A DNA stretch of 64,000 bases from Sandaracinus amylolyticus. Lineage in GTDB: Bacteria; Myxococcota_A; Polyangia; Polyangiales; Sandaracinaceae. How positions within the stretch are numbered: position 1 is the first letter of the stretch; each line of letters starts with the position of its first letter. The position numbers and the translations under genes were made by a program. Positions 6,761 through 15,015 of this stretch are shown here, piece by piece. The stretch lies in assembly GCF_021631985.1 (NCBI RefSeq), contig NZ_CP070225.1:4092001-4156000 (forward strand). Direction: 5' to 3'. The notes under the pieces were generated by a model that saw only the letters and a program-made list of their open reading frames with translations, made no database searches and was not told the origin of the DNA.

Positions 6761-8179
6761 ATGCGCGGTCGCTTCGCACGTCTTCTGATGGTCTCGGTGC
6801 TGGCGCTGGGGGGTCCCGGATGCAGCACGATCGTCGACCCCGACGAAGGTCGTCTCGATCCTCCGACGGGGAGCGACGGCGGCGGCGTCGACGGCGGTGC
6901 GGTGGACGGAGGTGGCGACCCCGGGGTCGACGGAGGGCCTCCTCCGATCGACGGGGGCGGCGGGTGCGTGCCGAGCTGCGAGGGGTCGACGCTGACGCGC
7001 TGCGAGGGCGACCGGCCGGTGGTCGAGACGTGCACGCTGCCGTGCGCCACCGAGGGCGCGCGCTGCGGCGAGATGATCCCGTCGAACGTGAGCGCGGAGC
7101 TGTGGACGAGCGAGGCGCGCGACGTGGTGGTCGCGGGGACGGCGCGCTTCGACACGAGCACGTGCATGTCGACGATGTCGCTCGCGGGCGTGGTGCCGCA
7201 GGGCGCGGGGCCCTCGGTGTGCGTGCTCCAGGTGCGCAACCTGCGCGTGGAGAGCGGCGCGGAGCTGAGCGTGACGGGGAGCTTGCCGCTCGCGATCCTG
7301 GCGACCGGCGACGTGGAGATCCGAGGGACGCTCGACGCGAGCGCGGCGCTGGAGCGGCCGGGGCCGGGCGGGGGCGCGGGCGGACGGCCGGGCGCGATCG
7401 ACGGCAGCGGCTGGGGCCCGGGGCGCGGCGGCGCGCGGATGGGCAGCTTCGACGACGGCGGGGGCGGCGGCGGCGGGCTCTGCGGGGCGGGCGGCAGCGG
7501 AGGCGCGGGCGGCGACGCGGCGGGCGGGATGGGAGGCGCGGCGACCGACGCGCAGCTCTTGATCCCGCTGCGCGGTGGGAGCGGCGGCGGCCTGGGGCTC
7601 GGGGCGACGGGCGGCGGCGCGGGGGCGACCGGGACGTTCGGGCTCGGCGGAGCAGGCGGCGGGGGCGTTCAGATCAGCGCGCTGGGCCGCATCCGGATCG
7701 AGGGCGCGATCCTGGTCGGGGGCGGCGGCGGGCGCGCGGGGCGCAGCGTGGAGAGCGGCAACTGGGGCGCGGGCGGAGGCGGCGGCAGCGGCGGCGGCAT
7801 CCTGCTCGAGGCGCCGGAGGTGGTGTTCGAGGGCAGCGCGACGCTGGGCGCGACGGGCGGCGGCGGAGGCGGGAGCGCGAGCGCGCTGGTGAGCGGCGAC
7901 GACGGCGAGGACGGGCGCGTCTCGCTGACGTCGGCGAGCGGCGGTGAGGGCGGCGGAGCGGAGTACGGCGCGGCGGGCGGGGACTCGGGCGGCGGCGAGG
8001 TGCTCGAGGGGCGCGACGGCGAGAGCAACGAGACGCGCAGCGCGAACGGCGGCGGCGGCGGCGGCGGCGCGGGCTGCATCGTGGTGCGCACCGCCGAGGG
8101 GACGTTGCCGCCGGGGATCGAAGACGGATGGAGCCCGAGCGCGGACGGCGTCTTCGTCGCGAGAGTGTTGGTGCGCTGA
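6761..8179 (+). CDS. Gly-rich surface lipoprotein
   Basis: A 472-residue exported protein. The N-terminus is a signal peptide with a cysteine at residue 21 (GGPGCST), followed by an Asp/Gly linker (DGGGVDGGAVDGGGDPG) typical of myxobacterial cell-surface lipoproteins. A small Cys cluster (CVPSCEGSTLTRC) comes next, then a region of about 300 residues made of GGGGGG runs alternating with short beta-like segments (LRVESGAELSVTGSL, RIRIEGAILVGGGGG, PEVVFEGSATLGATG). This pattern suggests a right-handed beta-helix with glycine-rich turns. Function is unknown; surface display or adhesion is an inference. It is transcribed divergently from the ECF41 operon, with only 88 bases between the two start codons. 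Confidence 0.75.
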   Translation: MRGRFARLLMVSVLALGGPGCSTIVDPDEGRLDPPTGSDGGGVDGGAVDGGGDPGVDGGPPPIDGGGGCVPSCEGSTLTRCEGDRPVVETCTLPCATEGARCGEMIPSNVSAELWTSEARDVVVAGTARFDTSTCMSTMSLAGVVPQGAGPSVCVLQVRNLRVESGAELSVTGSLPLAILATGDVEIRGTLDASAALERPGPGGGAGGRPGAIDGSGWGPGRGGARMGSFDDGGGGGGGLCGAGGSGGAGGDAAGGMGGAATDAQLLIPLRGGSGGGLGLGATGGGAGATGTFGLGGAGGGGVQISALGRIRIEGAILVGGGGGRAGRSVESGNWGAGGGGGSGGGILLEAPEVVFEGSATLGATGGGGGGSASALVSGDDGEDGRVSLTSASGGEGGGAEYGAAGGDSGGGEVLEGRDGESNETRSANGGGGGGGAGCIVVRTAEGTLPPGIEDGWSPSADGVFVARVLVR

Positions 8180-8189
8180 ACGTACCGGG

Positions 8190-9482
8190 TCAGCTCGAGC
8201 GGGCCAGGCGCGCTTCGGCGATCGCGAGGCCGGGCGCGCGATCGAGGACGCGCTGCCATGCGGCGCGCGCGGCGTCGCGGTCGCCCTGGCGCTCGCGCAG
8301 CAGCGCGAGGTTCATCAGCGGGTTCGGATCGCTGGGGTCGAGCTGCGCGGCGTGCTCGAGCGTCGTCTCGGCGTCGGTGGCGCGATTCAGGTGGACCAGG
8401 CACGCGCCGAGGCCGTTGTGGGCCGCCGCGAGCTCGGGCGCGCGCACGATCGCCTCGCGGAACGCCGCCGCGCCGGCGTCGTACTGCTCGAGCAGCGCGA
8501 GCGCGTTGCCGAGCTTGAGCCACGACGCCGCGTCGGCGTCCTCGCGCTCGATCGCGCGGCGGTACACGTCGACCGACTCGCTCACCCGACCGAGGTCGCG
8601 CAGCAGATCGCCGAGCGCGAGGAGCGGCTCGGCGTCGTTCGGGACGAGCTCCGACGCGCGCTCGAAGTCCGCGACCGCGCCCTCGAGATCGCCGGTGGCC
8701 GCGCGCGCGAGACCGCGCCCGAGGTGCGCGCCTCCGTCGGCCGGCGCGCGGGTGATCGCCTCGCCGAACGCATCGCGCGCGTCCTCGTGACGACGCGCGA
8801 CCCGCAGCAGACGACCGAGGTTGATCCACGGGTCCTGCCCCAGCGGATCGAGCTCGGTCGCGCGCCGGTACGCCGCCTCCGCGCCCTCCGCGTCGCCCTG
8901 CTGCTCGCGCGCGAGCCCGAGGCGGTTCCACACCGGCGCGCAGCGCGGCTCCAGCGACGCGAGCACGTCGAGGTGCGCACGCGCCGCCCCGCCGTCGCCG
9001 GCGTCGAGCGCGAGGTCCGCCGCGAGCATGCGGCCCCGCGCGTGGTCGGGCGCGGACTCGAGCGCGGCCTCGACCTCGCGACGCGCCTCGGCGTCGAGCA
9101 GGCGACCGCGCGAGAGCGCCGCCGCGAGGACGTGCAGATCGGGGGTCTCGCCGAGGTGCGTGAGCGCCGTCGCGAGCTCGCCCTCGGCGAGGATCAGATC
9201 GCCGCGCTGGAGATCCTCGATCGCCTCGGCGTAGTGGGTCAGGCCCCGCAGCTCGGCGTCGTCGCGCCCGAGATCCCGCGCGCGCTCGAGCAGCGAGATC
9301 GCGGTCGAGGCCTGGATGCGATCGAGCGTGGGCGCCTCGACGAAGGGCGCGTCGAGGCGCGCGCGCGCGTCGGCGACGAGCTGGTCCGCCGTCGCGTCGC
9401 GATGGGCGCCGAGCGCGAGCGCACCGGCGGTGACGAGCGCGGTGCTGATCGTGGCGACGAGGGCGATGCGGCGCTGGCGCAT
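8190..9482 (-). CDS. Membrane-anchored TPR protein
   Basis: A protein of 430 residues with an N-terminal hydrophobic segment (about 5-25, IALVATISTALVTAGALAL) that is either a signal anchor or a signal peptide. At least eight tetratricopeptide repeats follow from about residue 90 to the end, recognisable by repeated units such as AYRRATELDPLGQDPW, FERASELVPNDAEP, YRRAIEREDADAASW and LEHAAQLDPSDPNP. TPR arrays mediate protein contacts; no enzymatic domain is present. It is tail-to-tail with the Gly-rich lipoprotein (10 bases between stops). The ATG at 9482 is the only start that precedes the hydrophobic segment. Confidence 0.8.
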   Translation of the reverse strand: MRQRRIALVATISTALVTAGALALGAHRDATADQLVADARARLDAPFVEAPTLDRIQASTAISLLERARDLGRDDAELRGLTHYAEAIEDLQRGDLILAEGELATALTHLGETPDLHVLAAALSRGRLLDAEARREVEAALESAPDHARGRMLAADLALDAGDGGAARAHLDVLASLEPRCAPVWNRLGLAREQQGDAEGAEAAYRRATELDPLGQDPWINLGRLLRVARRHEDARDAFGEAITRAPADGGAHLGRGLARAATGDLEGAVADFERASELVPNDAEPLLALGDLLRDLGRVSESVDVYRRAIEREDADAASWLKLGNALALLEQYDAGAAAFREAIVRAPELAAAHNGLGACLVHLNRATDAETTLEHAAQLDPSDPNPLMNLALLRERQGDRDAARAAWQRVLDRAPGLAIAEARLARSS

Positions 9483-9520
9483 GAGGGGAGGAGATCGGGC
9501 CCGCCGAGCCAGGTCAAGAA

Positions 9521-9560
9521 ATCGGCTCGCCGCTCCGGGCCCTCCGGGACGAGCACTCCT
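9521..9560 (+). repeat. Short palindromic intergenic element, copy a
   Basis: The segment begins ATCGGCTCGC, has GGGCCCTCC in the middle and ends GAGCACTCCTG. The same ordered blocks occur at 12202-12240, 14905-14987 and, shortened and inverted, at 46301-46326. It sits in the 135-bp divergent gap between the TPR gene and the methyltransferase gene. Confidence 0.65.
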
Positions 9561-9617
9561 GTCGGCGCGACAGATCAACATGGCAACGCGGGGGCGCCCG
9601 CGATATCCACGCTCGGC

Positions 9618-10259
9618 ATGGACCCCGACTTCTGGCGGACGCGCTGGGCGGAAGGACGCACCGGGTGGCACCAGGGCGCGCCCAGCCCGCACCTCGTCGC
9701 GCATGCGCGCGTGCTCGAGGGCGCGCGCCGAGCACTGGTCCCGCTCTGCGGGAAGTCGGTCGATCTCGCGTGGATCGCGGCCCGGCCCGGTGGGCCCTCG
9801 GTGGTGGGCGTCGAGCTGGTCGAGGAAGGCGCGCGCGCGTTCTTCGAGGAGCAGTCGATCCCGATGCACCGCACCCACGACGGGCCCTTCGTGCGCTACG
9901 AGGGCGGCACGATCGAGATCGTGGTCGGCGACTTCTTCGAGATCACCGCGGCCGAGATCGGGCGCTTCGAGGCGTGCTTCGATCGCGCCGCGCTCGTCGC
10001 GATGCCGCCGTCGATGCGCCCTTCGTACGTCGCGCACCTGCGCTCGCTGATGGAGCCCGGGGCGCGCGTGCTGCTCGTGGCGTTCGAGCACGACGCGCCC
10101 GACGGACCGCCGTTCTCGGTGTCCGAGGACGAGGTGCGCACGCTCTACGCGGGCGCGAAGGTGACCCGCCTCGGCGCGATGGAGACCGAGACTTCGGCGT
10201 CGCTCGCCGCGCGAGGCGCGCGCGACGTGCGCGAGGTCGCGTACGAGATCGAGCTGTGA
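9618..10259 (+). CDS. tpm: Thiopurine S-methyltransferase family protein
   Basis: A SAM-dependent methyltransferase of 213 residues. The N-terminal WRTRWAEGRTGWHQGAPSPHL segment and LVPLCGKSVDLAWIA followed by VVGVELVEEGARAFFEEQ match the bacterial thiopurine/selenium/tellurite methyltransferase family, including its SAM-binding CGKS and the acidic VGVE strand end. Family members methylate thiopurines and confer tolerance to tellurite or selenite; the native substrate is uncertain. The stop codon overlaps the ATG of the downstream binding protein (TGATG), so it opens a four-gene operon with an ABC importer, an unusual partnership. Confidence 0.85.
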   Translation: MDPDFWRTRWAEGRTGWHQGAPSPHLVAHARVLEGARRALVPLCGKSVDLAWIAARPGGPSVVGVELVEEGARAFFEEQSIPMHRTHDGPFVRYEGGTIEIVVGDFFEITAAEIGRFEACFDRAALVAMPPSMRPSYVAHLRSLMEPGARVLLVAFEHDAPDGPPFSVSEDEVRTLYAGAKVTRLGAMETETSASLAARGARDVREVAYEIEL

Positions 10260-11179
10260 TGCGCGACCTGGCGACGCCGATCGCATGCGCGCTCGCGCTG
10301 GCGGCGTCGGCCACGCTGGGCGCGCTGGCGCCCGAGTCGACGTGGGCGCCGCAGCCGGTCGCGCCTCCGCCGCGTCCCTCGCGCATCGTGTCGCTCACGC
10401 TGCCCGCCGACGAGATCGTGCTCGCGCTGGTCTCGCCCGATCGCGTGCTCGCGCTCGAGGCGTACGTCGACGACGCGCAGGCCTCGAACGTCGTCGCGGA
10501 CGCGCGCGCGGTGCGCGGTCGGATGCACCAGCCGATCACGGCGGAGGCGGTGATCGCGGCGCGCCCCGATCTCGTGCTCTTGTCGGGGTGGTCGGATCCC
10601 CAGCTCGAGGCGCTGCTGGGGGTGCAAGGAGTGCCGGTCGAGCGGGTGATCTCCGCGCAGTCGCTCGAGGGCACGCGCGCCCAGATCACCCGCATCGGCG
10701 CGCTGCTCGACGAGCCGCAGCGAGCGCGCGAGGTGATCGCGGCGATGGACGCGCGCATCGACGTGGTGCGCGCGCACGGCGCGGCGCGCCGGTCGCGTCC
10801 GCGCGTGCTGCTCTTCTCGTGGAGCGGGCACACGCCCGCGGAGGGCACGCTGTTCTGCGAGCTCGCCGTGCTCGCGGGCGCGACCTGCGCGAGCACCGAG
10901 GCCGGCCTCAGCGGCTATGCGCCGCTCACGATCGAGCACCTGCTCGAGCTCGATCCCGACGTGATCGTGACCAACCGCTATCGCGCCGACGGCCGCGCGC
11001 GCGCCGTGGTGCCCGAGCCGGCGCTCGAGGACGATCCGCGGCTGCGCACGCTGCGCGCGGTGCGCGAGGATCGCGTGATCGCGCTGCCGAGCGCGCACCT
11101 GCTCGCGACCAGCCACCACGTCGCGTCGCTCGCCGAGGATCTCTCTCGCGCGCTCGACGCGCTCGAGCCGCCGCGATGA
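10259..11179 (+). CDS. ABC importer substrate-binding protein (BtuF/HmuT/FepB class)
   Basis: A periplasmic metal-chelate binding protein of 306 residues. A signal peptide (about 1-25) is followed by PSRIVSLTLPADEIVLALV, the start of a helical-backbone (cluster A-II) binding protein domain. AARPDLVLLSGWSD and LLELDPDVIVTNRYRAD match the paired lobe motifs of the family that carries cobalamin, haem or ferric siderophores. No Cys lipobox is apparent, so it may be freely periplasmic. It is coupled by overlaps to the methyltransferase before it and the permease after it. The ligand cannot be read from sequence; no TonB-dependent receptor or riboswitch was seen nearby. Confidence 0.85.
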   Translation: MRDLATPIACALALAASATLGALAPESTWAPQPVAPPPRPSRIVSLTLPADEIVLALVSPDRVLALEAYVDDAQASNVVADARAVRGRMHQPITAEAVIAARPDLVLLSGWSDPQLEALLGVQGVPVERVISAQSLEGTRAQITRIGALLDEPQRAREVIAAMDARIDVVRAHGAARRSRPRVLLFSWSGHTPAEGTLFCELAVLAGATCASTEAGLSGYAPLTIEHLLELDPDVIVTNRYRADGRARAVVPEPALEDDPRLRTLRAVREDRVIALPSAHLLATSHHVASLAEDLSRALDALEPPR

Positions 11180-12189
11180 AGCGCGTGCTCCCCGCGTCGA
11201 TCGTCGCGCTGGCGCTGATCGCGCTCGCGATCCCGCTCGCGACCGCGATCGGGCCGAGCACGCTCGCCGTCGATCGGGTGCTCGCGGTGCTGCTCGGCGT
11301 CGCACGCGACGTGGCGCCCTGGGAGCGCGCGGTGGTGCTCGACGTGCGACTGCCGCGCGTGGTGGTCGCGCTGCTCGGCGGAGCGGCGCTCGGGCTCTCG
11401 GGCGCGGCGATGCAGGGGCTCTTCCGCAATTCGCTGGCCGAGCCCGGCGTGCTCGGGGTGTCGGGCGGCGCGACGCTCGGCGCGATCGTCGCGCTCTATG
11501 CGGGCGCGGCGCTGCCGCTCGTCGTGGTGCCGGGCGCGGCGTTCGCGGGCGCGCTGGGGTGCGCGCTCGTCGTGTACCGGCTCGCCAGCGCGGGCGGGCG
11601 CGCGCGCACCGCATCGCTCTTGCTCGCCGGCGTCGCAGTGAGCGGTGTCGCGACGGCCCTCGCGTCGATGGTGCTCTCGATCGCGGTCGCGGACTGGGAG
11701 CTGGGGCGACAGATGCTCTCCTGGATGATGGGCGGGCTCGAGGGTCGCAGCTGGACCCACGCCGCGATCGTCGCGCCCCCGATCGTCGTCGGTGGTGGGC
11801 TGCTCTTCGCGCGGGCACGCGAGCTCGATGCGCTCGCGCTCGGAGAAGAGAGCGCGGCGGGGCTCGGCGTCGACGTGCCGGCGCTGCGGCGCGCGGTGTT
11901 GATGCTGGTTGCGCTCGCGACCGGCGCGACGGTCGCGGTGATGGGCGCGATCGCGTTCCTCGGGCTGATGGCGCCGCACGTGGTGCGGCTGATCGTCGGG
12001 CCCGCGCATCGGCGCGTGCTCGTCGGATCGGCGGTCGCGGGCGGGCTCGGCCTCGTCGCGGCGGACGCGCTCTGCCGCGCGGTCGCGGGCAGCGTCGATC
12101 TGCGGCCCGGCGTGGTCACCGCGATCCTCGGCGGGCCCTTCTTCTTGTGGCTCCTGGTGCGCGATCGCGCGGCGGGAGGCGAGGAGTGA
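11176..12189 (+). CDS. ABC importer permease, FecCD/BtuC family
   Basis: A membrane protein of 337 residues with about ten predicted transmembrane helices, the type II importer permease that pairs with the preceding binding protein. Family motifs include LPRVVVALLGGAALGLSGAA followed by MQGLFRNSLAEPGVLGVSGGA at about 55-100, and GAIAFLGLMAPHVVRLIVGP at about 255-275, the coupling region that contacts the ATPase. Start and stop codons both overlap neighbouring genes (ATGA and GTGA). It imports a cobalamin-, haem- or siderophore-type substrate. Confidence 0.93.
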   Translation: MKRVLPASIVALALIALAIPLATAIGPSTLAVDRVLAVLLGVARDVAPWERAVVLDVRLPRVVVALLGGAALGLSGAAMQGLFRNSLAEPGVLGVSGGATLGAIVALYAGAALPLVVVPGAAFAGALGCALVVYRLASAGGRARTASLLLAGVAVSGVATALASMVLSIAVADWELGRQMLSWMMGGLEGRSWTHAAIVAPPIVVGGGLLFARARELDALALGEESAAGLGVDVPALRRAVLMLVALATGATVAVMGAIAFLGLMAPHVVRLIVGPAHRRVLVGSAVAGGLGLVAADALCRAVAGSVDLRPGVVTAILGGPFFLWLLVRDRAAGGEE

Positions 12190-13022
12190 AGGAGCCCGAA
12201 GATCGGCTCGCGGGCGCGGGGCCCTCGAGCACTCCCGCTGGAGTGAGCCCGCGGCTCGAGCTCGATCGGGTCGAGGCCGGCTATCGCGGTCGCGCGGTGC
12301 TGCGCGAGGTGTCGCTCGCGCTCGCGCCGGGCGAGGTGGTGGGGCTCGTCGGTCCGAACGGCGCGGGCAAGAGCACGCTGCTGCGCGTGGCGTCGGGCGC
12401 GCTCGCAGCGCGCGCGGGCACGGTGCGGCTCGAGGGCGCGACGATGGCCTCGATGTCGCGGCGCGACGTGGCGCGCCGGCTCGCGTGGCTGCCCCAGGCC
12501 CAGAGCACCGACCTCGCGTTCCGGGCGCGCGAGGTGGTCGCGATGGGACGGCTGCCTCACCTCGGGCCTTACGCGCCGGCGGGCGCGCACGATCGCGCGG
12601 CGGTCGATGCCGCGATCGCGGCGACGAGCATCGAGGCGCTCGCCGATCGCACGTTCCCGACGCTCAGCGAGGGCGAGAAGCAGCGCGTGCTGCTCGCCCG
12701 CTGTCTCGCGCAGGAGCCCGCGGTGCTCTTGCTCGACGAGCCCACCGCCGCGCTCGACGTACGTCACGCGTGGTCGCTGATGCGCGTGGTGCGCGAGCGC
12801 GCGAGCGCGGGGATCGCGGTGCTCGCGGCGATCCACGATCTCGCGCTCGCGGCGCGCACCTGTGATCGCGTGATCGTGATCGCGGCAGGGCGCGTGGTGC
12901 GCGACGGGCGCCCCGAGGACGCGCTCGACGCCGCGGTGATCGCCGAGACGTTCGGCATGCGGGCCCGGGTGCAGCGCGAGGAGGCCGGCATCGCGATCAC
13001 GATCCTCGGCCCCAGCGGGTGA
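12186..13022 (+). CDS. ABC importer ATP-binding protein (BtuD/HmuV class)
   Basis: The nucleotide-binding subunit of the importer, 278 residues from the GTG at 12186. Walker A is GPNGAGKST, the Q-loop lies in LAWLPQAQSTD, the signature is LSEGEKQRV, Walker B is VLLLDEPT, and the H-loop is AAIHDLALAA. Residues about 6-19 are encoded by copy b of the palindromic element, and a second in-frame GTG at 12243 would start the protein right at VSPRLELDRV, where family members normally begin. The long start keeps the GTGA overlap with the permease; the short start excludes the element. Both remain possible. Confidence 0.92.
   Translation: MKEPEDRLAGAGPSSTPAGVSPRLELDRVEAGYRGRAVLREVSLALAPGEVVGLVGPNGAGKSTLLRVASGALAARAGTVRLEGATMASMSRRDVARRLAWLPQAQSTDLAFRAREVVAMGRLPHLGPYAPAGAHDRAAVDAAIAATSIEALADRTFPTLSEGEKQRVLLARCLAQEPAVLLLDEPTAALDVRHAWSLMRVVRERASAGIAVLAAIHDLALAARTCDRVIVIAAGRVVRDGRPEDALDAAVIAETFGMRARVQREEAGIAITILGPSG
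12202..12240 (+). repeat. Short palindromic element, copy b (inside ATPase 5' end)
   Basis: It has the same blocks as copy a: ATCGGCTCGC, GGGCCCTC and GAGCACTCCCGCTG. Just beyond, CACTCCCGCTGGAGTG forms a small palindrome. It lies between two in-frame GTG start candidates of the ATPase gene. Confidence 0.65.
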
Positions 13023-13365
13023 AAGAGCCGCCACCGGCGCCCCGATTTGGGGACAGCGAGCGTCCGAGAGCGCAATCGAGGCCTCGGAATCGCCGTTCGT
13101 GACGTCCCGAGAGCGCTCTCCGGACGCCGGAACGCGCTCTCGGACGGTCGCGGAGGCCTCTCGAAGCGCCGGAACCCGCTCTCGAGACGTCCGGGGAGGC
13201 CTCTCGAAGCGCCGGAACGCGCGCTCGGGACGTCCGGGGAGCTCGTTCCGGGCGCCGGCTCGGCCTCTCGGACCCGCGCGGAGGCGATTCCGGCGGCCCG
13301 ATTGCGCCTCCCGGCGCCTGGGCCGGTGTTTCGCGCTTCCGGGCCGGTGTACTAGAGATCCCGCG
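13023..13365. repeat. Intergenic region with degenerate 43-bp tandem repeats
   Basis: There is no gene. GGAGGCCTCTCGAAGCGCCG starts at 13152 and again at 13195, and about one further degraded unit precedes them from about 13100. Each unit carries CGGAACGCGCTCTCGG-like and GACGTCC-like blocks with several small palindromes. Only a few tens of bases remain between the repeats and the ATG at 13366, so any promoter must be embedded in or adjacent to the repeats. Confidence 0.75.
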
Positions 13366-14166
13366 ATGCCCCGCTTCCGCGCTCGTACCGCGCCGCCCGA
13401 CGTGATCTCGATCGACGGTCTGCAGGTGGACTGCGTCGTCGGCGTCTATCCCCACGAGCGGCACGAGCCGCAGCCGCTGCGCGTCGATCTCAAGCTGATG
13501 CTCGACACCGCGGTCGCGGGCGAGACCCAGCGCCTGCGCATGACCGTCGACTACGCGATGATCGCGTCGCAGCTCGCGTTCCTGCTGCAGAGCTGTCGCT
13601 TCCACCTGCTCGAGACCGCGGCGCACGCGCTCACGCGCTACCTGCTCGCGCCGCCGGCCCTCGGCGAGGATCGACCGCGCGTGCAGGGCGTCACGCTGCG
13701 CCTCACCAAGCCCAACGCGCTCGGCGGCAACGGCGTGCCCTCGCTCGAGGTGCACCGCGTCCCCGCCGACGTGCGGCTGCGCCACGAGACGAAGCCGTGG
13801 GGCACCGTCGACGTGGTGCACGAGACGAAGACCGAGGGCATCTACCGCCTCAACGTCGCGCCGGGCCAGCACATCCCGCTGCACGCGCACCACGAGATGC
13901 AGGAGTCCGAGATGGCGCTCGGGGACGGGCTCGTGCTCAGCGGCAAGCGCATCCCCGCGGGTCAGGTGCATCGCTGGCCGCACGGCAAGAAGCACCTCTG
14001 GGAGAACCCGAGCGATCGCTGGCAGTCGATCCTCTGCGTGGACTCGCCGCCCTTCCTGCCGCACGACGAGCAGCTCGCCGAGGGCGTGCCCGACGAGGTC
14101 GCGCCCGAGCCGCCCTTCCTGCCGCTGCACTCCGTCGACGCTTCGAGCGGTGTGGTGCCGACGTGA
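13366..14166 (+). CDS. folB: Dihydroneopterin aldolase fused to a cupin domain
   Basis: A bifunctional-looking protein of 266 residues. Residues about 13-125 are a FolB-type domain: GVYPHERHEPQPLRVDLKL carries the family Glu, and VTLRLTKPNALGG carries the catalytic-type Lys. Residues about 145-225 are a cupin: HIPLHAHHEMQESE gives the first HxH...E motif, and PHGKKHLWEN is an exact PxGxxHxxxN second motif, so a metal site is likely. FolB converts 7,8-dihydroneopterin to 6-hydroxymethyldihydropterin in folate synthesis. The cupin's role is unknown; it could act on a pterin or regulate the aldolase. The stop overlaps the GTG of the next gene. Confidence 0.8.
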   Translation: MPRFRARTAPPDVISIDGLQVDCVVGVYPHERHEPQPLRVDLKLMLDTAVAGETQRLRMTVDYAMIASQLAFLLQSCRFHLLETAAHALTRYLLAPPALGEDRPRVQGVTLRLTKPNALGGNGVPSLEVHRVPADVRLRHETKPWGTVDVVHETKTEGIYRLNVAPGQHIPLHAHHEMQESEMALGDGLVLSGKRIPAGQVHRWPHGKKHLWENPSDRWQSILCVDSPPFLPHDEQLAEGVPDEVAPEPPFLPLHSVDASSGVVPT

Positions 14167-14891
14167 GGGCGATCGAGAGCGTGATCGTCACCGGCGCGAG
14201 CCGGGGGATCGGTCGGGCGACCGCCGAGCGCTTGATCGCGAGCGGACGTCGGGTCGCCGCGGTCGCGCGCGACGCGCGCGCGCTCGATGCGCTGGTCGCG
14301 TCGTCGGCCGGTCGAGCGGTCGCGATCGATGCGGACCTCGCGTCGCTCGACGCGCTGCGCACCGTCGTGCCGCGCGCGATCGAGGCGCTCGGGGACGTCG
14401 ACGCGCTGGTGTCGTGCGCGGGCATCGCGAAGCATCGCCCCCTCGCCGCGATCGACGAGGCGCTCTTCGAGGAGCACGTCGCGCTCAACCTGCGCGCGCC
14501 GCTCTTCCTCTCGCGCGATCTCGCGCGCCACCTCGATGCGCGCGATGCGTCGGGCGCGATCGTCCACCTCGCGTCCACGCTCGCGCTGCAGGGCGTGGCC
14601 GGCACCAGCGTGTACGCCGCGACCAAGGGCGCGATCGTCGCGCTCGCGCGTGCTCTCGCGATCGAGCTCGCGCCGCGGGTGCGGGTCTCGTGCATCGCGC
14701 CGGGCGCGGTCGACACCGAGATGATCCGCGCGCCGCGCAGCGAAGAGAGCCTGCGCGAGCTCGCCGCGCTGCATCCGGTCGGCCGCATCGGCACCGCCGA
14801 CGAGATCGCCGAGGCCGCGGAGTACCTGCTCGAAGCGCGCTTCGCGACCGGCACCCTGCTCGTGCTCGACGGCGGCCTGACCGCAGCGTGA
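14163..14891 (+). CDS. Short-chain dehydrogenase/reductase coupled to folB-cupin
   Basis: A classical SDR of 242 residues: TGASRGIG cofactor loop near the N-terminus, SCAG in place of NNAG at about 83, and the catalytic set Ser (LASTLALQG), YxxxK (YAATK). It ends in the usual LDGGLTAA. The GTG start overlaps the folB-cupin stop (GTGA), so the two are made together. Some SDRs reduce pterins (FolM, PTR1), but those typically carry TGxxxRxG rather than the TGASRGIG seen here, so pterin reduction is only suggested by context. Confidence 0.85.
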   Translation: MRAIESVIVTGASRGIGRATAERLIASGRRVAAVARDARALDALVASSAGRAVAIDADLASLDALRTVVPRAIEALGDVDALVSCAGIAKHRPLAAIDEALFEEHVALNLRAPLFLSRDLARHLDARDASGAIVHLASTLALQGVAGTSVYAATKGAIVALARALAIELAPRVRVSCIAPGAVDTEMIRAPRSEESLRELAALHPVGRIGTADEIAEAAEYLLEARFATGTLLVLDGGLTAA

Positions 14892-14904
14892 GCGAGTGTC
14901 CAAC

Positions 14905-14987
14905 ATCGGCTCGCCGGCGCAGGGCCCTCCCGTCCGCGTGGGCCGCACGCTCCCGTGCGGGCCCTCCGCCAGCGAGCACTCCCGCTG
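14905..14987 (+). repeat. Short palindromic element, copy c (with internal insertion)
   Basis: It begins ATCGGCTCGCCGGCGC then GGGCCCTCC, and ends GAGCACTCCCGCTG. In between lies extra sequence with its own GC-rich palindromic segment (GGGCCGCACG...CGTGCGGGCCC). It sits between the SDR stop and the aminotransferase start, and could form the 3' hairpin of the folB operon. Confidence 0.65.
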
Positions 14988-15015
14988 CGCTGACGCCGTC
15001 TGCTACGGTGCGCGC

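Noticed and set aside
10259-13022. Naming the importer as btuFCD or hmuTUV
   Set aside because: Family membership is clear, but no cobalamin riboswitch, TonB receptor or haem-specific gene was seen to decide the ligand.
14163-14891. Assigning the SDR as pteridine reductase FolM
   Set aside because: It has TGASRGIG rather than the TGxxxRxG motif typical of pteridine reductases. Context alone is not sufficient for the name.
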